64,000 nucleotides of DNA, from contig CAVSCX010000021.1 of NCBI GenBank assembly GCA_963726615.1, positions 124,001 through 188,000 of the forward strand. The letters are read 5' to 3'. Position 1 is the first letter of the stretch. Each line of letters opens with the position of its first letter. A model generated the notes under the pieces. The model was not told where the DNA came from and searched no databases. It saw only the letters and a program-made list of their open reading frames with translations. Below, piece by piece: positions 1-8,882 of the stretch. Source of the DNA: CAWDZK01 sp963726615. Its GTDB lineage: Bacteria > Actinomycetota > Actinomycetes > JACCUZ01. The translations under genes and the position numbers were made by a program.

Positions 1-408
1 CGGCTTGGCTGGGCACGTGTCGCCGTGGTCGCGGGCGTTCGCGGCAATCACGGCGGCTGTGTAGGCCGCGAGGTTCTGTCTCGACCGGGCCGCGACTGCC
101 CATGAGCTGGCGTTGTAGCTACCAGGAAACTGGTCGACCTCGTCCGAGTCGGAAGAGAGCGATGCCTTCCCGTCCCACGTCTTCTGCGCTTGTATCGGGC
201 TCCACGACGCCGGCAGCCTCAACGTGTATCCGTACGTCGCAGAGGTGAAGGTTGCGGGTGCGGGCGAGGCAGCCTGTGACGCGGAATGAGTCGTCGTGCC
301 GCCCGAGCTGGTGGAGGGCGCCGAGGAGACCGACGAGTCGCTGCCTGTGCAAGAGGCGACGAGAAGGGTCGCGGCGAGGAGCGATCCGCAGCCGTAGATG
401 TTGGCCAC
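1..408 (-). CDS. Secreted lipoprotein, C-terminus cut by window edge
   Basis: The frame is open from a GTG at 408 to the window edge (136 codons), so the C-terminus is missing. The N-terminus has a short hydrophobic stretch ending in the lipobox V-A-S-C (Cys about residue 20), then a Ser/Thr-rich linker (about 21-50) and the start of a globular domain. It should be lipid-anchored on the outer face of the membrane. A GGGAG ribosome binding site precedes the GTG by about 7 nt. The Ser/Thr linker and a start like ATYGYTLRLP resemble PsbP/LpqN-type actinobacterial lipoproteins, but too little is visible to assign a family. Confidence 0.7.
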   Translation of the reverse strand, partial: MANIYGCGSLLAATLLVASCTGSDSSVSSAPSTSSGGTTTHSASQAASPAPATFTSATYGYTLRLPASWSPIQAQKTWDGKASLSSDSDEVDQFPGSYNASSWAVAARSRQNLAAYTAAVIAANARDHGDTCPAKP

Positions 409-636
409 TCTGGCTCCCGGAGGATCCGCGCCCAGCCTGAGGTCGTCAGCGTACTGCGATGCTCACCCGCGTTGGAAGGGCCAGTGCAGTCGCCATCGTG
501 AGGCGGGCAGCTGACGGAAGGCACCGGATACCGGATGTGGGCTCTCGGCGCCCCAGGCTCATGTAATCCGGGTTCTCGGGAGCCGCCCGATCAGCAACTC
601 TGCGGCCACAGGCTGAACTGTGCGCGCCACCGGCGC

Positions 637-1023
637 CTATCGATTGCCCGGGTCGTCCGGATGCCAGCGGACGGTGTCGCTGCTGTCGTAGATCGCCGAC
701 GCGGTCGATACCGACGTCGCGCACTCCACGATCAGCGACGCCCGATCGAGGCGAGGCCTGAGAGTCAGCGTGGCTGCCGTGACGGTGCCTTCGGGGACGC
801 CATCGCGTCTCAGCCGCTCATCCATCCAGCGTGCCGTTGCCTCCGCGAGCTCGAGCCGGGGGGACAGCTCCCGGCCGTCAACGGTGGACGTGCCGCTGAG
901 CAGGTCGATGACGACTTCGGCTCCAGCCAAGGTCCTCATCTGCGCAAGGTCGCCGTACATCCTCCAGCCGCGGGCGATCTGGGTCGGAGTGTTGGCCAGG
1001 TCCTTCAGCAGCCCACGTCGCAC
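637..1023 (-). CDS. Hypothetical protein, 128 aa
   Basis: This open frame has normal G+C-rich codon usage, for example a helical run of ELAEATARWMDERLR. I recognise no domain. The GTG at 1023 has no convincing ribosome binding site, and the frame stays open upstream to a stop at 1077, so the real start is uncertain and the gene may be a truncated remnant. It sits between a lipoprotein gene on the same strand (228 nt downstream, no gene visible between) and a divergent APH-type gene. Existence is likely; function is unknown. Confidence 0.45.
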   Translation of the reverse strand: MRRGLLKDLANTPTQIARGWRMYGDLAQMRTLAGAEVVIDLLSGTSTVDGRELSPRLELAEATARWMDERLRRDGVPEGTVTAATLTLRPRLDRASLIVECATSVSTASAIYDSSDTVRWHPDDPGNR

Positions 1024-1075
1024 GGGGACGATTATGTGGCCGGCGAGCAGAGGACACCCCTGCGGTTGCTGCCAC

Positions 1076-1081
1076 TAGGGT
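1076..1081 (+). promoter_or_regulatory. -10 box of leaderless APH-family gene
   Basis: TAGGGT ends 6 nt before the GTG at 1088 and no Shine-Dalgarno lies between, so transcription probably starts at the GTG. No clear -35 is seen. Confidence 0.5.
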
Positions 1082-1087
1082 CCGACG

Positions 1088-2317
1088 GTGCCCGCCACCG
1101 ACCCCCCGGGACGACAGGTGACCCTGGTCCTCTGCACGCCTCACGGTGAGCAGCTTGGCGTTCTCCCGCCGTACGACGTGGCTCTGCCGTGGTGGCAGGA
1201 GGTGGCCGGTGTCGTCGCCGGCGCGCGTGAGGCGTACGGAGCCGATGTCACCGTGCTGCGCCTGCTGGCAGCGCGTGCCCCGTTCGGCACCGGTGGTCCG
1301 GTGACCTACCTGGCCGAGACGACCGAGCCGGGCGCGGTCGCGGACGCGGTCCGGCCGTGGGACGGTCCGGACCCACTGGCCGACGACCCGCTACGGCTGC
1401 CGTACGCACGTCCAGGCGGCCCGGCTGCGGACCTGAGCTGGGCCGACGGGGTCCTGGCGGCTCGCGGGGCCGACCGCACCGGCCCGGCGGCCCAGCAACG
1501 GACGTGGAACCTCTCCAGCGTCTGGCGGCTGCCCACCACGGTTGGCGACGCGTGGCTCAAGGTGGTTCCGCCGTTCTTCGCCCACGAGGGCGCGATGCTC
1601 GAGCGCATCGCGATGGCGCACCCGGACCTCGTGCCCCCGCTGCTCGGAACGGCCGATGGTCGGGTGCTGATGCGGCACGTCGACGGCGGGGACAACTACG
1701 ACGCGGGGCTTCCGGTGCTGCTCGCGATGGTGCGAGCCCTCGTCGAGGTGCAGGCCGAGTGGGTCGACCGGGTCGGCGAGCTGCTCGGGCTCGGCGCCCC
1801 GGACTGGCGGGCTGGTGCGCTCGAGCCCGCCGTGCACGATGTGGTGGACCGGACGGCAGACCAGCTGGACGACGAGACCCTCGCTGCTCTCCACCCGCTC
1901 GTCGATGGCTTGGCCGCCCGGCTTGCCGCCGTGGCCGAGTGCGGCGTGCCGGACACCCTCGTGCACGGCGACTACCACCCGGGCAACACGGTGGGCTCGG
2001 GCGAGCGACCGGTGATCCTGGACTGGGGCGACGCCGGCGCCGGCAACGCGATGCTCGACCGGGCGGCCCTCACCGCCCGGCTCGACCGGGCGGACCGTTC
2101 GACGGTGCTCGACGAGTGGGGTGCTGCCTGGCGCGAGAGGGTGCCCGGCTCGGACCCGACCCGGGCCGCCGACCTGCTGGCTCCCGTGGCGCCGCTGCGC
2201 CAGGCCGTCGTCTACCGCGCCTTCCTCGACGGCATCGAGAAGTCCGAGCGGGTCTACCACGCGTCGGACCCGGCCGACCGCCTGCGCCGGGCCGCCCAGG
2301 TCGTCGTCAGCGGCTGA
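1088..2317 (+). CDS. APH-family phosphotransferase-like protein
   Basis: This 409-residue protein has the aminoglycoside/choline-kinase fold. The catalytic loop LVHGDYHPGN is near residues 291-300 and the metal-binding DWGD follows about 15 residues later. The invariant-Lys region of the N-lobe is probably AWLKVVPPF. The first ~130 residues are additional to the usual ~270-residue kinase and contain no motif I recognise. The substrate cannot be told; these enzymes phosphorylate small hydroxylated metabolites or antibiotics. The GTG start is chosen because a -10 box ends 6 nt upstream. Its 3' end overlaps the convergent DapB-like gene by 11 nt. Confidence 0.8.
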   Translation: MPATDPPGRQVTLVLCTPHGEQLGVLPPYDVALPWWQEVAGVVAGAREAYGADVTVLRLLAARAPFGTGGPVTYLAETTEPGAVADAVRPWDGPDPLADDPLRLPYARPGGPAADLSWADGVLAARGADRTGPAAQQRTWNLSSVWRLPTTVGDAWLKVVPPFFAHEGAMLERIAMAHPDLVPPLLGTADGRVLMRHVDGGDNYDAGLPVLLAMVRALVEVQAEWVDRVGELLGLGAPDWRAGALEPAVHDVVDRTADQLDDETLAALHPLVDGLAARLAAVAECGVPDTLVHGDYHPGNTVGSGERPVILDWGDAGAGNAMLDRAALTARLDRADRSTVLDEWGAAWRERVPGSDPTRAADLLAPVAPLRQAVVYRAFLDGIEKSERVYHASDPADRLRRAAQVVVSG

Positions 2318-3104
2318 GCAGCAGGGTGTCCAGGCCGCGGACCAGGCCGACCAGGCCCGGTGCGGCCCGGACTGCGAGCAGCGTGCCGGCGACGTACGGT
2401 GCCGGGGTGCCGCCGGCGTCGTGGCGGATCACCAGGCGCTCGTCCGGCAGGGCGAAGACGACCTCGGTGGAGACGACGAAGCTCGGCAGGCGCACCGAGT
2501 GCACCTGGGTACCGGCGACCGTCGCGCCGCGCGCCTCGGGGTGACCCACCGTCGCGGCGACCGCGACCGGCAGCGTCGGCACGGACACCTCGCCCAGCCG
2601 CTCGGCCAGCTCACGGGCCGTGCCGCTCGGTGCGTCCTGCTTCCCCGCCGAGGCGTAGTCGACGATCTCGCGGTACGGCAGGTGCGGCGCGACCAGCAGC
2701 GCCGCGGCCTGCGCCATCGCCGCGGTGAGAGAGAAGTTGCCGGCCGCCACCACTCCGACGCCGGCCGTGCGAGCGGAGGCGTCGATCTCGGCGAAGTCGT
2801 CGGCGGTCAGGCCGGATGAGCCGATTACGACGTGCACGCCGGCAGCGACGGCCGCGAGCGCATGCTCCCGCGCAGCGACGTGGGAGGTGTAGTCGACGAG
2901 CACGTCGACACCGTCGAGCGCATCCCCCAGGTTGGCGAGGACCTGGACACCGATCGGCTCGCTGCCCCACGCCTCGCCGAGGTCCTTGCCCACGGTCTCC
3001 CGGGCGAGCGTCGACCGGAGGTCCAGGTCGCTCGCCGCCAGCACGGCCTCGGCAACCGCGCGACCGGTCCAGCCCGTCGCCCCGGCCACACACACCGATG
3101 TCAT
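2307..3104 (-). CDS. DapB-like (dihydrodipicolinate reductase family) protein lacking catalytic His pair
   Basis: This 265-residue protein has the size and layout of 4-hydroxy-tetrahydrodipicolinate reductase. It has an N-terminal dinucleotide-binding GATGWTGR loop (about residues 8-15), a GSSG turn, AGNFSL in place of the usual APNFS, and the DAPSGTA substrate loop (157-163). In true DapB the segment before that loop contains two histidines; here it reads EIVDYASAGK (146-155), so both His positions are Ala151/Ser152 while the Lys (155) is kept. It is probably a paralogue with another substrate rather than the lysine-pathway enzyme. The ATG at 3104 is preceded by a GGGTGG. No other lysine gene is nearby. 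Confidence 0.75.
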   Translation of the reverse strand: MTSVCVAGATGWTGRAVAEAVLAASDLDLRSTLARETVGKDLGEAWGSEPIGVQVLANLGDALDGVDVLVDYTSHVAAREHALAAVAAGVHVVIGSSGLTADDFAEIDASARTAGVGVVAAGNFSLTAAMAQAAALLVAPHLPYREIVDYASAGKQDAPSGTARELAERLGEVSVPTLPVAVAATVGHPEARGATVAGTQVHSVRLPSFVVSTEVVFALPDERLVIRHDAGGTPAPYVAGTLLAVRAAPGLVGLVRGLDTLLLSR

Positions 3105-3247
3105 GCCGCCACCCTGGCACGGGTCACGAGTTCGTCCCGTGTCGGGCAAGGTCCGGCGTGCCCGGGCATCCCATCGCCGCTGGTCCGTTAGCCTCGCCGG
3201 AACCGAAAGCCATGGAAACAGGATAAAAGGGACGAGGCCGCCGCAGG

Positions 3248-4144
3248 ATGCTCGGGGTGAACGTGACCGCCAGCGCCACGGCCGCAGGCGCCGCGCTGGT
3301 GGTGGCGCTGCTTGTCGGCGCCATGCCCGCGCAGGGCGCGCCGGCCACACCCTCGGGCGAGACACCGGTGCCGACGACGACCGGGACCACACCACCTCCG
3401 GCCCCCCCGACGCCCACGACCACCGCCACGCCCACGACCACCGCCACGCCCACTCCTGACGACATGCTGCTGCCTGACCTGATCGCCCTGCCGGCCTCCC
3501 AGCCGAGGGTGCAGACGCTGCGTGACGGGCGCCGGCTGCGGTTCACCTCGGCCCTGGGCAACATCGGTGCCGGCCCGATCGAGGTGCGCCCGAACAACCT
3601 CCAGCCCTGCCCGGCCGGCCAGCACAACTCGACCCAGATCGTCTACCTCGACGGCAACGGAAACGGACGTTACAACCCGAAGAAGGACACCGACCTGGAC
3701 AGGCACCCCGCCGGCTGCATGGTCTACCACCAGTACCACCACCACTGGCACTTCAAGGCGTCCGCGCGCTACTCGCTGCTGGACCCGAGCCAGGAGGGAC
3801 GGGTGGTCGTCTCCGCCAGGCGCAAGGTGAGCTTCTGCTTGCGCGACAGCGCCCGGCTGCCGGACCGCTACGGTTCGTTCGACCACCCGGAGCGGTACAG
3901 CTACTGCACCCGTCGGAGTCCGCAGGGCATCTCGGTGGGCTGGATGGACGTCTACCAGAGCTTCCTCGCCGGCCAGGCCCTGCGGCTGCCGAAGCGCATG
4001 AAGAACGGGCTGTACTGCCTGGAGACTGTGGTCGACCCCATCGACCAGCTCGACGAGACGAACGACGACAACAACTCGTCGGTACGGGCGCTGCGGATCC
4101 GGGGGAACCGCGTCGTCGTCCGCCCCACCAGACGCTGCCGCTGA
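3248..4144 (+). CDS. Secreted lysyl-oxidase-like copper protein
   Basis: The 298-residue precursor has a signal peptide (about 1-36), a Thr/Pro linker (about 37-75) encoded by tandem repeats, then a lysyl-oxidase-type domain. The copper region HQYHHHWHF (about 160-168) is followed by KVSFCLRD, and near the C-terminus by the DETNDDNN segment typical of this family. Animal lysyl oxidases oxidise peptidyl lysine with Cu and a Lys/Tyr-derived quinone; bacterial substrates are mostly unknown. It acts outside the cell. It is the first gene of a likely pair with the quinoprotein 13 nt downstream, and is divergent from the DapB-like gene. Confidence 0.82.
   Translation: MLGVNVTASATAAGAALVVALLVGAMPAQGAPATPSGETPVPTTTGTTPPPAPPTPTTTATPTTTATPTPDDMLLPDLIALPASQPRVQTLRDGRRLRFTSALGNIGAGPIEVRPNNLQPCPAGQHNSTQIVYLDGNGNGRYNPKKDTDLDRHPAGCMVYHQYHHHWHFKASARYSLLDPSQEGRVVVSARRKVSFCLRDSARLPDRYGSFDHPERYSYCTRRSPQGISVGWMDVYQSFLAGQALRLPKRMKNGLYCLETVVDPIDQLDETNDDNNSSVRALRIRGNRVVVRPTRRCR
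3410..3453 (+). repeat. 18-nt tandem repeat coding Thr/Pro linker
   Basis: Two exact 18-nt units (3410-3427 and 3428-3445) plus an 8-nt partial unit encode the repeated TPTTTA linker between signal peptide and enzyme domain. Copy number is likely to vary between strains. Confidence 0.75.
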
Positions 4145-4157
4145 CCAGGAGGCCGAC

Positions 4158-5234
4158 ATGACCCGCTTCGACCGACGCACGGTGCTCAAGGCCGGTCTCG
4201 CGACCGCCGGAGGCGCGGCCCTCGGGGCCGGCGTCGCCGGCGCGACCCCGGCCGAAGCGGCTCCGCGGGTCGACCGCGCCCTTGCCAAGGGACTGGCCGT
4301 GCCGTGGGGGCTCGCGTTCCTGCCCAACGGGAACGCGCTCGTGGGGGAGCGCGACAGCGGTGACGTGCACGTGGTGAAACGACGCGGCGGACGCCGGCGC
4401 GTGGGACATCTCAAGCCGTTCAGCCAGGTCGGCCGAGCGGGCGAGAGTGGCCTGCTCGGGCTGGCTCTGCATCCCGACTTCCGGCGCAACCGGCTGGTCT
4501 ATGCCTACCTGTCCACCCGCAGCGACAACCGCATCGTCCGGATGACCTACGCGCATGGCGAGCTCGGAAAGCGGCAGCTGGTGCTCGCCGGCATCCCGAT
4601 GAACCTGCACCACAACGGCGGCGGCCTGGCCTTCGGCCCCGACGGGCTGCTCTACGCCAGCACCGGCGACGGCGAGGTCGGCTCGCGGGCCCAGAGCCGC
4701 AGCTCGCTCGGCGGGAAGGTTCTGAGGATGACCCCGGACGGAGAGGTCCCGGCCGGGAACCCGTTCGGCAACTTCACGTGGTCGATGGGCCACCGCAACG
4801 TCGAGGGCATCACCTTCGACAAGCGCGGGACGCTGTGGGCGAGCGAGTTCGGCGAGAAGGAGACCGACGAGCTGAACATGATCGTGCGCGGCGCGAACTA
4901 CGGCTGGCCGTACGTCGAGGGTGCCGACGGTGCGGGCGGCTACCGCGACCCGCTGGCCCAGTGGTCGCCCACCTCGACCTGCTCTCCCGCGGGAGTCGCG
5001 GTGGCGAACGGTCGGGCCTGGCTCGGCGCCCTGCGCGGCGAGTGCCTGTTCTCGGTCCGCCTCCGGGGTCCGGACTCGGGAGCCAGGCGGCGCCACTTCG
5101 CCGGCCGGTTCGGCCGGATCAGGCAGGTCATGGCCGCTCCGGACGGCTCGCTGTGGATCACGACCTCCAACCGCGACGGCCGCGGCTCCCGCGGGCGCGG
5201 CGACGACAAGGTGATCAGGATCTCGCTGCCCTGA
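4158..5234 (+). CDS. Tat-exported PQQ-dependent sugar dehydrogenase (Asd/GSDH family)
   Basis: This 358-residue protein starts with a twin-arginine signal (DRRTVLK, hydrophobic stretch, cleavage after about residue 34). The rest matches the six-bladed soluble aldose/sorbosone dehydrogenase family: VPWGLAFLPNG, GLLGLALHPDF, HHNGGGLAFGPDGLLY, GHRNVEGI and GANYGWPYVEG occur in the family order. Family members oxidise aldoses with PQQ and Ca2+ in the periplasm or outside the cell. An AGGAGG ribosome binding site precedes the ATG. The gap of 13 nt to the lysyl-oxidase-like gene suggests one transcript. Tat export fits a protein folded before export. Confidence 0.85.
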   Translation: MTRFDRRTVLKAGLATAGGAALGAGVAGATPAEAAPRVDRALAKGLAVPWGLAFLPNGNALVGERDSGDVHVVKRRGGRRRVGHLKPFSQVGRAGESGLLGLALHPDFRRNRLVYAYLSTRSDNRIVRMTYAHGELGKRQLVLAGIPMNLHHNGGGLAFGPDGLLYASTGDGEVGSRAQSRSSLGGKVLRMTPDGEVPAGNPFGNFTWSMGHRNVEGITFDKRGTLWASEFGEKETDELNMIVRGANYGWPYVEGADGAGGYRDPLAQWSPTSTCSPAGVAVANGRAWLGALRGECLFSVRLRGPDSGARRRHFAGRFGRIRQVMAAPDGSLWITTSNRDGRGSRGRGDDKVIRISLP

Positions 5235-5278
5235 GGTGGATGGGAGGCCGCGGCGGGCGGGCCTGGGAGAATGATCCG

Positions 5279-6430
5279 GTGATCTCACCGCCGTCGACCC
5301 GCGCGCCCGCTCCCGGCGGGTTCTCGATCGGGCCGTACCCCGTGTGGCCGCCGGTGGTGCTGGCGCCGATGGCGGGCATCACCAACCAGCCGTTCCGGAC
5401 GCTCTGCCGGGAGTACGGCGGCGGGCTGTACGTCAGCGAGATGATCACCACGCGGGCGCTGGTCGAACGCGACCCGGAGACGATGCGGCTGATCGAGTTC
5501 GGCCGGCACGAGCAACCACGGAGCCTGCAGCTCTACGGCGTCGACCCCTGGGTCGTCGGCGAGGCCGTGACGATGATCGTCGCCGAGGACCGGGCCGACC
5601 ACGTCGACCTGAACTTCGGCTGCCCGGTCCCCAAGGTGACCCGTCGCGGCGGGGGAGCCGCGCTGCCGTGGAAGCTGGACCTGTTGCGCGCGGTCCTGCG
5701 CGCGGCGGTGCGGGCAGCCGGCCCGGTGCCGGTCACCATGAAGATGCGCAAGGGCATCGACGACGATCACCTCACCTATCTCGACGCCGGCCGGATCGCC
5801 GAGGACGAGGGCGTCACGGCGATCGCGCTGCACGGTCGGACCGCCGCCCAGGCCTACTCCGGGCAGGCCGACTGGGATGCGGTCGGCCGGCTCAAGGCGC
5901 GCGTCACCTCGATCCCGGTTCTCGGCAACGGCGACGTCTGGGAGGCCGCCGATGCGTTGCAGATGATGCGCGAGACCGGTTGCGACGGTGTCGTGGTCGG
6001 ACGTGGCTGCCTGGGTCGGCCCTGGTTGTTCCGGTCTTTCGACCGCGCGTTCGACGGGCTACCGGACGACGAGCACCCCGCCCTCGGCGAGGTCGCCCGC
6101 GTGATGCGCCGCCACGCGGGGTTGATGGTCGACTGGCTCGGCGAGGACAAGGGCTGCCGCGAGTTCCGCAAGCACGTGTCCTGGTACCTCAAGGGCTTCG
6201 GCGTCGGCGGTGAGACCCGGCACCGGCTGGCCCTGGTGTCCAGCCTGGACGAGCTGGACCGGCTCCTGGGCGGGCTGGACCGGACCGAGCCGTTCCCCAC
6301 CGTCTCGGTGGGGTCGCCGCGCGGCCGGGCCGGGTCGCCGCGGCGGGTTGCCCTCCCTGAGGGCTGGCTCGACTGTCGTACCGGCGGCGTGGTGGACCCC
6401 GAGGCCGAGCTGGCGATCTCTGGTGGCTGA
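5279..6430 (+). CDS. dus: tRNA-dihydrouridine synthase
   Basis: This 383-residue flavoprotein reduces uridines of tRNA to dihydrouridine. The FMN-barrel start LAPMAGITNQPFR, the catalytic-Cys motif NFGCPVPKVTRRGGG, MKMRKG, LHGRTAAQAYSG, GNGDVW and the glycine-rich VVGRGCLGRPWLF are in the DusB order. The GTG at 5279 is chosen over upstream codons because GGGAGA precedes it by about 8 nt and residue 18 on aligns with the barrel start. The last ~45 residues are a less conserved tail. It lies 44 nt behind the quinoprotein gene and may be cotranscribed. Confidence 0.92.
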   Translation: MISPPSTRAPAPGGFSIGPYPVWPPVVLAPMAGITNQPFRTLCREYGGGLYVSEMITTRALVERDPETMRLIEFGRHEQPRSLQLYGVDPWVVGEAVTMIVAEDRADHVDLNFGCPVPKVTRRGGGAALPWKLDLLRAVLRAAVRAAGPVPVTMKMRKGIDDDHLTYLDAGRIAEDEGVTAIALHGRTAAQAYSGQADWDAVGRLKARVTSIPVLGNGDVWEAADALQMMRETGCDGVVVGRGCLGRPWLFRSFDRAFDGLPDDEHPALGEVARVMRRHAGLMVDWLGEDKGCREFRKHVSWYLKGFGVGGETRHRLALVSSLDELDRLLGGLDRTEPFPTVSVGSPRGRAGSPRRVALPEGWLDCRTGGVVDPEAELAISGG

Positions 6431-6499
6431 GGTGGGCGTTGCCGTCGGGGGTCTCATCGGTATGCCTAGGGTTGACGTCCCCGACGGAAGGTCACGCAG

Positions 6500-6931
6500 A
6501 TGGTCTCGTGGCGGGACACCGCGTCCCAGCAGGCGCAGGACGACGCCGACACCCTGCTGAGCACTGTGCTCGAGGTGGCCGGGCAGCGCCTGGTGGCAGA
6601 CGGCGGCTTCTTCCCCTTCGGGGCGGCCCACACCCCGGACGGCGAGCTCGTCCTGCTCGGCGGGGACCCCGACCTCGGCGACCACCCGACCACCGAGGAG
6701 GTCCTGCGGTCCCTGCACGCCGGCACCGCCGAGCGCAGCGGCGACTACCGGTCGATCGCGCTCGCCGCCGACGTGGTGGACGGGAGCCGCACCGGCGTCA
6801 GGGTCGAGCTGGAGCACCGGGAGGGCATCGCGCTGGTGCTGCTCGTGCCGTATGCCCGTGACGAGGACGGGCGCCTCGCCTACGGCGAGATGGAGGGCGC
6901 GCTCGCCGCCCGCCGGGTCTGGACTTCCTGA
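6500..6931 (+). CDS. Conserved hypothetical protein, 143 aa
   Basis: This acidic soluble protein has no signal peptide or transmembrane segment and no domain I can name. The segment GFFPFGAAHTPDGELVLLGG looks like a structured beta core. GGAAGG lies about 8 nt before the ATG, and a TAGGGT box at 6467-6472 could give a short leader. It follows dusB by 69 nt. The sequence is well behaved for a real gene (G+C-rich third positions, no overlapping better frame). Confidence 0.7.
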   Translation: MVSWRDTASQQAQDDADTLLSTVLEVAGQRLVADGGFFPFGAAHTPDGELVLLGGDPDLGDHPTTEEVLRSLHAGTAERSGDYRSIALAADVVDGSRTGVRVELEHREGIALVLLVPYARDEDGRLAYGEMEGALAARRVWTS

Positions 6932-6933
6932 CA

Positions 6934-6954
6934 AAAGGTACTAAGTTCACCTTT
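6934..6954. repeat. Short inverted repeat between two genes
   Basis: AAAGGT and ACCTTT are separated by 9 nt, 3 nt after a stop codon and in an unusually A/T-rich patch. It could be a terminator or an operator for the downstream secreted protein. The arms are only 6 bp. Confidence 0.3.
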
Positions 6955-7074
6955 CGGCGCGGAACAGATCGGTGTAAACCCGTGACTCCGCCGCCTCCGG
7001 GTCGTTCCCCACCCCGGATGACCCCACTGGTTCAGCCAGCATTCGGCCGGGACCGGCTCGTCAGGAGGCGCAGG

Positions 7075-8874
7075 GTGAAGTTGCACACTGTCCAGCTCAC
7101 GTCACGCAAGGTAGCGGTGGCCGCTGCCGGACTCCTGGCGGTGAGCACCGCCGCCGCCGTCGTGCCGGCCGTCGCCGCCACCCCGGCCAGGGGCACGGTC
7201 AGCGACGCCGCGACCACGGCGACGTGGACGGCCGGACCGTTCGCCGTCCCCAACGACACCGGCGCGGCCGGCGACCCGATGTGCGGCACGGCCGCGACCC
7301 CGTGCGACGACTACCAGCTGAGGGTCGACGTCCCGGCCGGCTACGACGCCGGCCACAGCCTCAGGGTCGAGGTGGCCTGGCCGACCGCGGCCGCCGACTT
7401 CGACGTCTACGTCCTGGACGCCTCCGGTGCGATCGTGAGCTCGGCGGCATCCTCCAGCGACCCGGAGACCCTGCTGCTACCGGCGGTCACGACCGACTAC
7501 ACGGTACGAGTGGTGCCGTTCGCACCGCTGGGCCAGAGCATCACCGGCACCGCGACGCTGGTCACGAACCCGGCGAACCCGGCGCCGAGCACCGCTCCCG
7601 CACCGGGTTTCCGGAACTACGCAGCGCCCGACTCGCTGAAGCGCTCGCACGACGCGGGGGAGCCCTCGATCGGGGTGAACTTCGCCACCGACGCGACGAT
7701 GTACCAGGCGTACACCGCCACGTTCAAGGCGACGTTCGACAGCACCGGTGCCGTGTCGTGGGCGGACAAGAGCGCCACCGCGGCGAACGGGTGTCCGCAG
7801 GGCAGCACCACCAGCCTGGACCCGATCCTCTACACCGACCACGAGAGCGGCCGGACCTTCGAGTCCCAGCTGGCCGGCAAGACCGCTCTGACCTGCTTCA
7901 CCGACGACGACGGTGAGACCTGGCTCCCGACCAGCGGTTCCGGGATCAACTCCGGGGTCGACCACCAGACCCTCGGCGGCGGGGCGTTCTCGGCCGGCGG
8001 CATCGGCGGGACCACCTCGGACCGGGCCGTCTACTACTGCTCGCAAGACATCGCGGACGCGTCCTGCGCGGTCAGCCGTGACGGCGGCGTCACCTACGGT
8101 CCCGCCGTCCCCATGTACAGCCTGCTGGACTGCGGTGGCCTGCACGGGCACGTCAAGGTGGCGCCGGACGGCACCGCCTACGTCCCGAACAAGGGTTGCG
8201 GCGGCAAGCAGGGCGTGGCCGTGTCCACGGACAACGGCGCCTCCTGGGCGCTGCGCAAGGTCCCGGCGAGCACGCCGGGCGACTCGGACCCGAGCATCGG
8301 GCTCGCGAGCGACGGCACAGCGTTCTTCGGCTACCAGAACAGCGACGGCACTGCGCGCATCGCGGTGTCGCACGACCAAGGACGCACGTGGGTCGACAAC
8401 CAGGACGTCGGCGCCCAGCTCGGCGTCAAGAACATCGTGTTCCCGGCGATGGTCGCCGGCGACGCCAACCGAGCCGCATTCGCCTTCCTGGGCACCACGA
8501 CGGGCGGCAACTACCAGGACGCGGGCTTCGACGGTGTCTGGCACCTGTACGTCGCGACGACCTACGACGGCGGTGTGAGCTGGGTGACGACCGACGCGAC
8601 TCCGAGCGACCCGGTCCAGAAGGGGTCGATCTGCACGGGCGGGACCACCTGCGGCAACGACCGGAACCTGTTGGACTTCATGGACGTCACCGTCGACAAG
8701 CAGGGCCGGGTCCTCGTCGGCTACGCGGACGGCTGCACCGGCGCGTGCGCAACCGGGGGCGCGCAGAACTACGACGCGCTCGCCACGATCGCCCGCCAGT
8801 CAGCCGGCAGCACGCTGTTCGGCGCCTTCGACGCGGTCGTCACCGGCAAGCACGTCAAGAAGCCGAAGAAGTAG
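7075..8874 (+). CDS. Secreted Asp-box (BNR/sialidase-like) beta-propeller protein
   Basis: The 599-residue precursor has a signal peptide (about 1-35) and an N-terminal beta-sandwich-like region (about 50-165). A propeller domain follows with repeated Asp-box motifs such as TDDDGETW, SRDGGVTY, STDNGASW, SHDQGRTW and YDGGVSW. These motifs stabilise the fold of sialidases and related hydrolases; the catalytic Arg triad and Tyr/Glu of true sialidases cannot be assigned here, so activity is open. The GTG at 7075 is chosen because AGGAGG lies 9 nt upstream and it places the signal peptide at the N-terminus. The next gene, a lipoprotein, follows after 8 nt. Confidence 0.8.
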   Translation: MKLHTVQLTSRKVAVAAAGLLAVSTAAAVVPAVAATPARGTVSDAATTATWTAGPFAVPNDTGAAGDPMCGTAATPCDDYQLRVDVPAGYDAGHSLRVEVAWPTAAADFDVYVLDASGAIVSSAASSSDPETLLLPAVTTDYTVRVVPFAPLGQSITGTATLVTNPANPAPSTAPAPGFRNYAAPDSLKRSHDAGEPSIGVNFATDATMYQAYTATFKATFDSTGAVSWADKSATAANGCPQGSTTSLDPILYTDHESGRTFESQLAGKTALTCFTDDDGETWLPTSGSGINSGVDHQTLGGGAFSAGGIGGTTSDRAVYYCSQDIADASCAVSRDGGVTYGPAVPMYSLLDCGGLHGHVKVAPDGTAYVPNKGCGGKQGVAVSTDNGASWALRKVPASTPGDSDPSIGLASDGTAFFGYQNSDGTARIAVSHDQGRTWVDNQDVGAQLGVKNIVFPAMVAGDANRAAFAFLGTTTGGNYQDAGFDGVWHLYVATTYDGGVSWVTTDATPSDPVQKGSICTGGTTCGNDRNLLDFMDVTVDKQGRVLVGYADGCTGACATGGAQNYDALATIARQSAGSTLFGAFDAVVTGKHVKKPKK

Positions 8875-8882
8875 GGAGCACG

